Assembly: GCA_023389575.1 (NCBI GenBank)
Contig: JAEWEG010000058.1
Coordinates: 1-64,000 of the forward strand
DNA: 64,000 nucleotides
Source of the DNA: Chloroflexota bacterium
GTDB taxonomy: Bacteria; Chloroflexota; Chloroflexia; Thermomicrobiales; UBA6265
Direction of reading: 5' to 3'
Below, in pieces: positions 16,905 through 23,102 of this stretch; position 1 is the first letter of the stretch, and each line of letters begins with the position of its first letter. The position numbers were made by a program, and so were the translations under genes. The notes under the pieces are model-generated. The model had not been told where the DNA came from. It searched no databases and was given only the letters and a program-made list of their open reading frames with translations.

Positions 16905-16945
16905 CCGTCGCTCTCAGGGCAAATACGGGCCGTGATTTCGATGGC

Positions 16946-17644
16946 CTACTCGAAATCCCTTCCCCATTCGGTGACCAGTTCGTCGATCCAGGCCCGCGAT
17001 GCCGGTACCACCTGGGTCGCGAGTCCGAGCGCCGTCACCAGGTCGTCGTGCGTTCCCACCTTGAAGGCGCCGTACTTGTCGTTGGCGTTCTGGTCGACCC
17101 GGATTTCGTAGTCGAGCAGTTCAGCCGTCAGGGCCCGCGCCTCGGGATGGTCGGGCGGTAGGTGGATGCGATCGCTCTGGAATAGGGCCTTGAGCCGGCT
17201 CACCAGCCACGCCTTGCCGATCGTGACGCGGCTATCCGCCGCGGTCCGCCGGTCGCCATGGGTGAAATAGCACGGGGTCGCCTGGGCGCCGGCCTCGTCG
17301 AGCAGGTCCATCACGGGCTGCCCGACGCCGGTGGCATCAACGAACGTCCACAGGGTGACTGTCGGATCCGTCACCCTGTGGAGATCAGCCGCCTCCTGCC
17401 GGGCCGTCTTGACCGCGTTTCGCTGGATGTCGGCTATCCGGCGGGCGACGACCGGGTACGGCGTGCCGAGCGGGAGACGCTGGAGGAACCGGCTCTCGAA
17501 GTGCCAGTCAGGTATCTCATCGTCGGGGCGACGGTTCCGGGCTTCAAGCAGCGCGATCGCGGTCGGGTCCCGCTTTTGCCCGAGGTCGACGCCGAGCATG
17601 AGGTTGATCGCGAAGGGATAAGCGTCCTGATTCAGAGTTCCCAT
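16946..17644 (-). CDS. Terminase large subunit, nuclease domain (separate gene)
   Basis: A 232-residue protein corresponding to the C-terminal RNase H-like nuclease half of a phage large terminase, which cuts concatemeric DNA during packaging. MLGVDLGQKRDPTAIALLE places the first catalytic Asp at residue 20. WTFVDATGVGQPV gives the second near 103, and GTHDDLVTALGLA the third near 200. ATG 17644 lies inside the ATPase gene with a 13-base overlap, indicating coupled translation. In most phages both halves are one polypeptide. The frame is open for about 100 bases further upstream, so a frameshifted fusion cannot be excluded. Confidence 0.82.
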   Translation of the reverse strand: MGTLNQDAYPFAINLMLGVDLGQKRDPTAIALLEARNRRPDDEIPDWHFESRFLQRLPLGTPYPVVARRIADIQRNAVKTARQEAADLHRVTDPTVTLWTFVDATGVGQPVMDLLDEAGAQATPCYFTHGDRRTAADSRVTIGKAWLVSRLKALFQSDRIHLPPDHPEARALTAELLDYEIRVDQNANDKYGAFKVGTHDDLVTALGLATQVVPASRAWIDELVTEWGRDFE

Positions 17645-18411
17645 GTGGTTACCTCGCGGGCGAAGGCCCGTGCTACTTCGTCGGATGAAAACGCTTGGGT
17701 CTCGGCATCCATGAACTGGCAGAGATATTCCTGGTTGAACCACCACTCGCCTAGCTGGTCGCGTTCCTCGGCCAGAAACTCCCGGCTAATTCGCGGGCAT
17801 TGATCCGCGGGAACCTCCACGCGTTTCCAGAGGTGGCGCCCATGCCAGGCATCGCTCCACCACCCACGCTTGCCGAACGGTGTCGACAGGGCGACCAGGC
17901 GACCATTGGAGACCGCGAGCATGGGCCGGACGCTCGCGTAGAGGTCGTCATGCACGCGGCTGGCCTCGTCAATCAAGAGCAGGCGCACCGCCGAGATTCC
18001 GCGAATCGTCTTTTCCGTGGCGGGAAGGCTCAGGACCCGGCTGCCGTTCGTCAGTTCGAGGCGTAGGAATGTTTCGGCGGTGGCTGGTACGGTCGCCCCA
18101 GATGCCGCGTAGAGACCGGCGAGGACGCGGAAGAACTCCGACGATTGCCTCAACGATGGGCTGAGGATCACTACCAGGCTGCCGGGCTCGTAGAGCGCGG
18201 TGTGAAGGCCCAGCAGGGCCGTGATGGTCGTCTTGCCGCTTTGCCGCGAGCAGTTGAGCAACATTCGGGGGCTGGTGCTCCGGAGGACATCGGCCTGCCA
18301 GTCGTCAGGGTCGATGCCAACACGACTGGCGAACACCACCGGATCGAGCGCGGCCGCAAGGTCACCGGCAAGGCCTGAGATAGGCCCAGGGGCGGCGCTA
18401 ATCGGCGGCAT
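17632..18411 (-). CDS. Terminase large subunit, ATPase domain (separate gene)
   Basis: A 259-residue packaging motor ATPase. Walker A-like CSRQSGKTT is at residues 54-62, Walker B with catalytic Glu in RLLLIDEAS at 143-151, and the coupling motif in LVALSTPFGKRGWW near 172-185. FNQEYLCQF near 228 is typical of the end of the ATPase domain. The chain stops right after FSSDEVARAF, the hinge where the nuclease domain normally continues. Start ATG 18411 overlaps the small-subunit gene by 14 bases. It should form the DNA-translocating ring on a portal that would have to come from a helper phage. Confidence 0.88.
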   Translation of the reverse strand: MPPISAAPGPISGLAGDLAAALDPVVFASRVGIDPDDWQADVLRSTSPRMLLNCSRQSGKTTITALLGLHTALYEPGSLVVILSPSLRQSSEFFRVLAGLYAASGATVPATAETFLRLELTNGSRVLSLPATEKTIRGISAVRLLLIDEASRVHDDLYASVRPMLAVSNGRLVALSTPFGKRGWWSDAWHGRHLWKRVEVPADQCPRISREFLAEERDQLGEWWFNQEYLCQFMDAETQAFSSDEVARAFAREVTTWEL

Positions 18412-18898
18412 GGTTGGTGTCCCTTTCGATCGCCTGGAGCCCCGCAGCGACCGCCTGGGCGGCGTCGGGATAGGGCCGCAGGGCGGTCATCAGGAGGGTC
18501 CGCACCTGGATCCATTGCGGGCTCATGATCACGTTGACGGTCGGGCGCCGATCGAGTTCACCCTCGACTTCGAGCAGGGTCTCGATACAGGCCCGGGCCT
18601 CACGAATCCCCATCAGCGCGGTCCGGTAGTCGCCGGCCTTCTCGGCCTTCCCCAGGAGTTCGATCGCCTTGCGACGTAGCTCCTGTATCTGGCCGAGCAG
18701 ATCATCAGCGGCGGCAACTTCGCTGGCCTCCCGCGCCTTGGCCAGTGTGGCCGGCAAGTGGTCAGCCTTGTGCCGTTTCAGCGCCGTCTCTGAAAGTCCG
18801 AAACGGTCCGCTATCGTCCGGTATGTGGTGCCGTCCACCAGCGCCCGGTCGATCGCCGGGCGCTGGGCATGGCTGCATATGGTGCAGGTGCGAGGCAT
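18398..18898 (-). CDS. Terminase small subunit-like HTH protein
   Basis: A 166-residue protein. Residues 5-8 form a CxxC (CTIC). AIDRALVDGTTYRTIADRFG leads into a helix-turn-helix (LSETALKRHKADHLP, about residues 35-49), a pattern common in genes directly upstream of large terminases. A helical middle (about 55-120) could oligomerise, and the tail SPQWIQVRTLLMTALRPYPDA is also typical. It would recognise the packaging site. ATG 18898 lies 2 bases after the preceding stop. In a satellite, its own small subunit can redirect packaging to satellite DNA. Confidence 0.72.
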   Translation of the reverse strand: MPRTCTICSHAQRPAIDRALVDGTTYRTIADRFGLSETALKRHKADHLPATLAKAREASEVAAADDLLGQIQELRRKAIELLGKAEKAGDYRTALMGIREARACIETLLEVEGELDRRPTVNVIMSPQWIQVRTLLMTALRPYPDAAQAVAAGLQAIERDTNHAAD

Positions 18899-18900
18899 GC

Positions 18901-19299
18901 CTAGATCCGATTCCGATAGCGAGCGACCGAGCGGGCCTCGGCGTCCCGGTCTTGCTGAGCGAGCCGGTGCCGGTGAAGCAGGTCGGGGAGCGCCGCTTTC
19001 GCTTCGGCATCGGTGGTTCCGGGAACCGACTTCACGTAGTCGGCCATGAGCTGGGTCTCCAGGTCGGCGCGGGCTTGGCGAGCACGGGCCGCGGAATCAT
19101 CCTCTCGGCCCTGATCGCGTTCGTATTTGGCGGTCAGGGCGGCTTTGGACCGTCGCATCGCCATTTGGAGGCGGTCTTGGTAGGCCGACGGCCTCGTGTC
19201 GTACTCCGGCAATCCGCTTGGCGGAGGGGTGACGCCTTGGCTCCGGAGATATTCGATCGCGTGCTGTTTGATGTCGTCGTCAGTGGGCTTGGTTGCCAT
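18901..19299 (-). CDS. Unknown charged protein of the element
   Basis: A 132-residue highly charged protein starting MATKPTDDDIKQHAIEYLRS. Residues about 50-132 are predicted helical and rich in Arg, Gln, Asp and Ala, with possible coiled-coil character. No domain is recognised. ATG 19299 has AGGA 9 bases upstream; the much longer open frame extending to 20301 is the antisense-frame shadow of the replication gene. Its position immediately before the small terminase suggests a DNA-binding or packaging accessory role, but that rests on context only. Confidence 0.6.
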   Translation of the reverse strand: MATKPTDDDIKQHAIEYLRSQGVTPPPSGLPEYDTRPSAYQDRLQMAMRRSKAALTAKYERDQGREDDSAARARQARADLETQLMADYVKSVPGTTDAEAKAALPDLLHRHRLAQQDRDAEARSVARYRNRI

Positions 19300-19373
19300 T
19301 GTGGAGTTCCTGTTCGTGAGTAACGAGGATCGATCGACGCAGGTGCCGATCGACGGGGAGAGCGTGCTACCGG

Positions 19374-19652
19374 TCAGGGCGGCCGCGGCTCGTGCGAAAT
19401 GGCCCTCACAAGGGCCAGCAACGACCTGTGTGAACACAAAAGGCCGGCCGTGGCGGCTGGGCAGCAACACTTGCCACGAGCGTCCAGAACGTAACGGCCT
19501 CCACCAGGGCGCCAGGCGACCGCCGATCCATCTGGCCGGCATTCGATCCGCATCCCACGAGAAAGTGCTCTCGTGATGAGCCGGTCGACCGTGGCCTGAG
19601 TGGCGCCGGGGAGGGTGAGCTGATAACCGGCCCACCGAATCGGCTCGGTCAT
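19374..19652 (-). CDS. Small Cys/His (SWIM-like) protein of the element
   Basis: A 92-residue protein. The N-terminal half includes WAGYQLTLPGATQATVDRL. The C-terminal GKCCCPAATAGLLCSHR fits a C-x-C...C-x-H zinc-binding SWIM-type pattern, a module that often mediates DNA or protein binding. Its ATG overlaps the stop of the replication-like gene as ATGA, so translation is coupled. No function is known; involvement in replication or regulation of the element is inferred from position. Confidence 0.62.
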   Translation of the reverse strand: MTEPIRWAGYQLTLPGATQATVDRLITRALSRGMRIECRPDGSAVAWRPGGGRYVLDARGKCCCPAATAGLLCSHRSLLALVRAISHEPRPP

Positions 19653-20419
19653 ACGTCGCCCTCTTCCATGGCCTGCCTGAACGACGATTTGAATTCGGCC
19701 TGCCACGAGCGGCGGCGGCTGCCGATGTCGCGCCACTTCCGCGTGAATGTTTCGGTGAAGGCGTCGATGTCGTGGTCCGAATAGCCCCGACCCTGCTTAC
19801 GTGCCCAGTCGCGCGTCCCGCGCGTGATGGCGAAGTCCGCAGGCATGTAGTCGCCAAGCGGATGGTCTTCGTCGGCTTCGTTGATCGGTTCTTCGACATC
19901 GGGATTTTCGGCGGAATTTCGCTCCGGCTCGTCAGAGCCAATTGGCGCTTCGCGCCCAACGGAAGTTCCGTCAGGAACTTCATCGGTACGGGTACGGGTA
20001 CGGGTACGGGTACGGGGTTCGGTTTTGCTTCGTTTTGCTTCAAGCAACGGTGAAGCATCCTGCTTCGGTTTTGCTTCGCGGCGAGATTCACCAGATCGAA
20101 GCCCGCCGATTCGGCCGGCCTCGGCTCGTTTTTCTCGTATTGACAGCGCGTCTTCCCGACTCGGCTGATAGTCGAGGTAGTCGTGGATCTGGTACCCGCC
20201 CTCGGCGTCTTCCCACAGCCCGGCGGCCACGAGCTTGCCGGCCTCGGTGATCGCGTCGAAGTCGGCCATGCGGCGGAGGTGTGCGACGGGCACGAGACCA
20301 TCGGTCAGGTAGCGCGCCGCGTAGCACAGGCCGCGCACGAACAGGCATTCGGCGAGCGGCCCGACTTCGAGCACCTTTGGGTGGTCGGTGAACTGGTCGT
20401 CAATCTTGACCCATGCCAT
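19649..20419 (-). CDS. Phage replication-like protein
   Basis: A 256-residue protein. Its N-terminus MAWVKIDDQFTDHPKV, followed by CYAARYLTDGLVPVAHLRR and a short IHDYLDYQPSRED, matches phage replication-initiation or loader-type proteins with a winged-helix start. The middle is low complexity, encoded by five GGTACG hexamers (19985-20014) giving an Arg-Thr repeat, then acidic. The C-terminal ~70 residues (FAITRGTRDWARKQG, FTETFTRKWRD) resemble the C-terminal domain of such replication proteins. ATG 20419 has AAAGG upstream. It probably recruits host helicase to the element origin. Confidence 0.65.
   Translation of the reverse strand: MAWVKIDDQFTDHPKVLEVGPLAECLFVRGLCYAARYLTDGLVPVAHLRRMADFDAITEAGKLVAAGLWEDAEGGYQIHDYLDYQPSREDALSIREKRAEAGRIGGLRSGESRREAKPKQDASPLLEAKRSKTEPRTRTRTRTRTDEVPDGTSVGREAPIGSDEPERNSAENPDVEEPINEADEDHPLGDYMPADFAITRGTRDWARKQGRGYSDHDIDAFTETFTRKWRDIGSRRRSWQAEFKSSFRQAMEEGDV
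19985..20014 (+). repeat. GGTACG hexamer, five tandem copies
   Basis: Five perfect copies inside the replication-like gene, encoding alternating Arg and Thr. Unit length is a multiple of three, so copy changes alter linker length without shifting the frame. Confidence 0.85.
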
Positions 20420-20486
20420 CAGCCACCGCCTTTCCCGGTGCCGTCGGCCCGGCCTGATATGCTGCTCATGACTCTCTCGATTCTTG

Positions 20487-20521
20487 AAACCCCCACCGGC
20501 TTGCAGCCCCGGTGGGGGTTT
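20487..20521 (-). terminator. Hairpin between xis-like and replication genes
   Basis: AAACCCCCACCGG / CCGGTGGGGGTTT, a perfect 13-bp stem with a 9-base loop. After the closing TTT the T-run is poor (CAAG), so it may partly attenuate transcription into the replication-terminase genes. Confidence 0.65.
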
Positions 20522-20525
20522 CGCG

Positions 20526-20759
20526 TTATGCGGTTTCGGTTGGGTCGGTGGCCGGTGCTTCTCCGGCCAACCAGGCCTCTACCTGACGGCGGCTGAATCG
20601 GTATTCCTTGCCGAGCTTCAGCGTTGGGAACGGAAAGCCGTCGGTCCGGGCCATCGCGTGGGCTTTGGTGGAACCGATCCGGAGCCGAGCGCGCAGCTCT
20701 TCGAGGGTGTACAGGGTGTCGGATTCCGGTACTCGCGCCGGCGCGGTCTTGCTCACCAT
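20526..20759 (-). CDS. Excisionase-like helix-turn-helix protein
   Basis: A 77-residue MerR/AlpA-type winged HTH protein. YTLEELRARLRIGSTKAHAM is the recognition segment, FPTLKLGKEYRFSRRQVEAW the wing and following helix. Such proteins bend att DNA as excision directionality factors or activate integrase. ATG 20759 is preceded by a perfect AGGAGG at 5 bases; an upstream in-frame reading lacks this. It is the first gene after the LexA-type box, so excision would be the first outcome of induction. Confidence 0.8.
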   Translation of the reverse strand: MVSKTAPARVPESDTLYTLEELRARLRIGSTKAHAMARTDGFPFPTLKLGKEYRFSRRQVEAWLAGEAPATDPTETA

Positions 20760-20839
20760 GGAAGCCTCCTGGCATAAGTCGGGTCGCCGGTTCGCAACTA
20801 GGCACAGGCGACAATGGACGTTGGCAATCACTATAAGGC

Positions 20840-20851
20840 GAACATTAGTTC
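20840..20851. promoter_or_regulatory. LexA-type SOS box of the element
   Basis: GAAC-ATTA-GTTC within GCGAAC-N4-GTTCTG, the same 16-base frame as the boxes upstream of ruvB and the annealing-protein-like gene. It sits 80 bases upstream of the xis-like start, just before a -10 like TATAGT on the minus strand (about 20830-20835), in position to block that promoter. Confidence 0.78.
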
Positions 20852-20902
20852 TGTGCCAGTACTTTATGAAACGTTTGTACGGTTTGTGCTCATGCTAGGG
20901 TG

Positions 20903-20950
20903 GCAAGCGATCGCTTACATTTACATTCGCAAGCGAACGCTTGCATTCAC
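20903..20950. repeat. Tandem palindromic repeats (operator or iteron-like)
   Basis: Two 22-base direct repeats with a 26-base period and three differences (20903-20924 and 20929-20950). Each begins with a palindrome: GCAAGCGATCGCTTAC and GCAAGCGAACGCTTGC. They lie between the integrase-operon terminator and the xis promoter. They could bind a repressor, or the replication protein as an origin. Confidence 0.65.
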
Positions 20951-20976
20951 CTTTGACGCTGCAGGTTCTCATGCAA

Positions 20977-21007
20977 AAGCCCCTCGCGACTTAATCGCGA
21001 GGGGCTT
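20977..21007 (-). terminator. Terminator of the integrase operon
   Basis: Perfect 13-bp stem AAGCCCCTCGCGA / TCGCGAGGGGCTT with a 5-base loop, followed on the minus strand by TTTTGCAT. Confidence 0.85.
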
Positions 21008-21039
21008 AGGAGGGGGGCCATGAGGTCAGTGAGCAGCGT

Positions 21040-21285
21040 TCAGCGGTCCACCACCTTGTGGTCACGGACGTAGGGCGCCGCGAAGGCCTCGCGTATCTCC
21101 TGATTGGCCTCGGCGCTCACCGGGTCGAATTGCAGGCCATGATCCCCGGGCCGGGGTTCGAGGTGGCTGGTTTCGTTCGTCAGGATTCCCAAGGGAATCC
21201 CGGAGGGGTAGGCGTCGCAGGTGGCGATGGGCTTGTCGTCGTTACGGTAGCGCCGGCATAGCTGGCACTGGGAGATGTACGTCAT
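21040..21285 (-). CDS. Small CxxC protein coupled to integrase
   Basis: An 81-residue protein with CQLCRRY near the N-terminus, a later Cys in CDAYPSGIPLGIL, and HLEPRPGDHGLQF. The pattern CxxC...CxAFPxGIP...GDxGxxF belongs to a small hypothetical family recalled from phage and bacterial genomes. Three Cys and one His could bind zinc. Its ATG overlaps the integrase stop as ATGA, so it is translated with integrase and probably expressed in the integrated state. Function is unknown. Confidence 0.75.
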   Translation of the reverse strand: MTYISQCQLCRRYRNDDKPIATCDAYPSGIPLGILTNETSHLEPRPGDHGLQFDPVSAEANQEIREAFAAPYVRDHKVVDR

Positions 21286-22517
21286 TGTGGTGCGCCATCC
21301 GTTCCGGTACGGGTAGCCCTTGCCAGGAACGCCTCCACGGCCCGCGTCGCCGCGCCCTGATCTTCGGCCGTGAGGTGGCCATAGGTGCCGAAGGTAGTCG
21401 AGGTATCGGTGTGCCCGATCTTTTGGGCGACGATCGCCAGGGACGCGCCGCCTCGGAGCATGGTTGTCGCCGCCAGGTGTCGCAGGTCGTGAGTGCTGAT
21501 CGCGGGCACCTTCGCCGCCTCCATGACCGCCCGCCGGTGTCGGGCAACCGAATCCGGCCGCACGACGCCCCCGAGTTCGTTAGTGACGATCAGGTCATGG
21601 TCGGGCCAGATATCGGCCAGGTCACGGCGTCGGAACGCCTGCCGGTCCCGGTGCCGTCTGAGGGCGGCCACCGTGGCGCCGGTGAGGGTAACGCTGCGCT
21701 GGGAGCCCGCCGTTTTCGCCCGGGGTTGGATCAGCGGGGCCCCACCGTTGGCGAGGTCAGGAACCACCGTCTGCACAACCGTCGCCGTGCAGGCGGTTTC
21801 GTCAGCATTCCAGTGCAGGTCTCCCCATCGCAGACCCAGTGCCTCGGCCCGGCGGAATCCCTCCAGCGCGGTCAGGTGCCAGAAAACGCCCAACTGGTCG
21901 CGCTCACCGGCATCGAGAAATTGACCCAGGTGATCGGGAGTCCAGACGGGGAGGTCACGCCGGGACTTCGGGCTCGGCAGCCTGATACCGGCCGCCGGGT
22001 TGGCGGCGAGGATGCCGTCTTCCACCGCCTCATCAAGGGCGCTCCGCAGGACAAGCAGCGACCGGTTCTGCAGTTGGGCGCCCATCCCGCCGGCCTGCCA
22101 GGTGCGAACCAGATCCTTCACGTCGGCCCGGGTCAGGGCGGTCACGTCCATGTCTCCGATCGACGGCCGCACATGCAGGCGCCAGGCTCCCTCATACCCG
22201 GCGTAGGTGTTGCTGGTGACGTGTACCTTGCGGCCGGTGAGCCATCCCGTGACCACAGCGGCGACGGTCCAGACGCGGGGGGCTACTGACGACTCGCTAA
22301 GCCGCTTGCGCTCGGCACGGGTCACATACGCCCCGTTCTCGACTTCCAGCGTTGCCTTCCGTTCGGCGCGCTCGGCATCGCCCTTGCGGGTGAATGTGCC
22401 GACGGTATCCCACGCCCGTTTGCCGGTGCTCGGGTCCGGAACATACACCCGCACCATGTACCGCGTGGCCGGTTTCCCGCCCTTGCCCTTCGCCTTCGAT
22501 TCGCGCTCAACAATCAT
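21282..22517 (-). CDS. int: Tyrosine-type site-specific integrase
   Basis: A 411-residue phage integrase. The N-terminal ~95 residues form the arm-binding type domain, residues about 95-185 the SAM-like core-binding domain (WLTGRKVHVTSNTYAGYEG), and the remainder the catalytic domain. Catalytic residues are visible: Arg in EGFRRAEALGLRW near 222, HDLRH at 343-347, His in IGHTDTSTTF, and the nucleophile Tyr in GTYGHL near 379. ATG 22517 has GGAG 8 bases upstream. The gene lies beside attR and should recombine the tRNA-Arg 3' half. Confidence 0.93.
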   Translation of the reverse strand: MIVERESKAKGKGGKPATRYMVRVYVPDPSTGKRAWDTVGTFTRKGDAERAERKATLEVENGAYVTRAERKRLSESSVAPRVWTVAAVVTGWLTGRKVHVTSNTYAGYEGAWRLHVRPSIGDMDVTALTRADVKDLVRTWQAGGMGAQLQNRSLLVLRSALDEAVEDGILAANPAAGIRLPSPKSRRDLPVWTPDHLGQFLDAGERDQLGVFWHLTALEGFRRAEALGLRWGDLHWNADETACTATVVQTVVPDLANGGAPLIQPRAKTAGSQRSVTLTGATVAALRRHRDRQAFRRRDLADIWPDHDLIVTNELGGVVRPDSVARHRRAVMEAAKVPAISTHDLRHLAATTMLRGGASLAIVAQKIGHTDTSTTFGTYGHLTAEDQGAATRAVEAFLARATRTGTDGAPQ

Positions 22518-22555
22518 TCCAGAACTCCATTCCCGCCACGCACGTCCCACAATTT

Positions 22556-22573
22556 GTGAGCGAAATGTGAGCG
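22556..22573 (+). repeat. Arm-type repeat, right copy
   Basis: GTGAGCGAAATGTGAGCG, one mismatch from 16671-16688, located in the integrase leader between the gene and attR. A site here could also let integrase autoregulate. Confidence 0.6.
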
Positions 22574-22702
22574 TCACCAACCGGCGCTATCCGGTACTCG
22601 CCGATAGTATACGACGGGTGGGACGGGAAAACGCTTGGTTTCATGGGGAAATTGCGGCGAACGATGATGTTAGGCAACGCTAGGCGGTGACAGAAAATAG
22701 AA

Positions 22703-22748
22703 CTTCGGAACAAGAGGCTAGGGGTTCGAGTCCCTTCGAGGGTACCAA
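22703..22748 (+). repeat. Right attachment repeat (attR)
   Basis: Perfect 46-bp copy of the tRNA-Arg 3' half, without the 5' half, so not a functional tRNA. Confidence 0.92.
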
Positions 22749-22773
22749 CATCAACTGAGTTCATTGGACTCTT

Positions 22774-22804
22774 GCCCCGGCGCTCACGCTGGGGCTTTGT
22801 TGTG
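22774..22804 (+). terminator. Original tRNA-Arg terminator, displaced by the element
   Basis: GCCCC-GGCG...CGCT-GGGGC stem followed by TTTGTTGTG, 25 bases after attR, where a terminator for an uninterrupted tRNA-Arg would be expected. Confidence 0.7.
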
Positions 22805-23102
22805 TCCGGCGAACTGTCCATATTACGTCCCTGTCTCGCCACATGTGACCGGGTTGTGTCCCATTTATTCGTATTCGTACTTAACACACGATCGACTCCT
22901 GTAGGGATGAGGGGCGTCGCCGTAAGGACCCTCCAACCTGTTCCGTGCACTGAATCTCGTCGTCAATCCGCCGTGCTCACGACCTGTATTCATATCGTGA
23001 GCACAGCCGTCGGCGGAAGTGCGGGAAGGTGGCGGGGCATCGGCCGAACGTCATGGTTCACGGCGATGCCCCGAGGCTTCGCTGGGGATCCAGACTCCCC
23101 AG
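22805..23102. other. Intergenic stretch downstream of the haloperoxidase-like gene
   Basis: About 300 bases. The only structure is GGGGCATCG / CGATGCCCC (23034-23072) with an inner GAAC/GTTC stem, 31 bases after the gene at 23103; it lacks a T-run and may stabilise the mRNA end. Confidence 0.45.

Larger units (their letters stand above)
16606..16945. other. Left end of the element, non-coding
   Basis: 340 bases without a gene. It holds the tRNA terminator, an AGTCGTA direct repeat (16635 and 16651), a likely integrase arm site (16671-16688), a perfect inverted repeat (16714-16741) and the terminase-operon terminator (16864-16904). Confidence 0.6.
16560..22748. mobile_element. tRNA-Arg-integrated, terminase-bearing mini-element (candidate phage satellite)
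   Basis: A unit of 6143 bp lies between 46-bp direct repeats, one inside the intact tRNA-Arg and one at 22703-22748. All genes read leftward: integrase, CxxC protein, then an excisionase-like HTH, replication-like protein, SWIM-like protein, an unknown protein, terminase small subunit, terminase ATPase and terminase nuclease. Integrase lies at the end away from the tRNA. No portal, capsid, protease, tail or lysis gene is present. Reading frames are intact and tightly overlapping, arguing against random decay. A LexA-type box precedes the excisionase gene. A packaging-competent satellite that borrows helper virions is inferred; a deletion-derived prophage remnant is the alternative. Confidence 0.88.

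Noticed and set aside
19985..20014. Tandem GGTACG repeats as a possible CRISPR or origin iteron array
   Set aside because: The units are 6 bases without spacers, lie inside a coding region and translate as an Arg-Thr linker.
18901..20301. A 466-codon open frame on the minus strand crossing the replication-like gene
   Set aside because: Its upstream two thirds is the alternate frame of the replication-like and SWIM-like genes and is rich in Arg, Ser and Pro. Only the last 132 codons, from ATG 19299, behave like a gene.
22703..22748. A second tRNA-Arg gene at the right end of the element
   Set aside because: Only the 3' half from the anticodon loop is present; acceptor 5' strand and D-arm are missing. 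It is the attR repeat.
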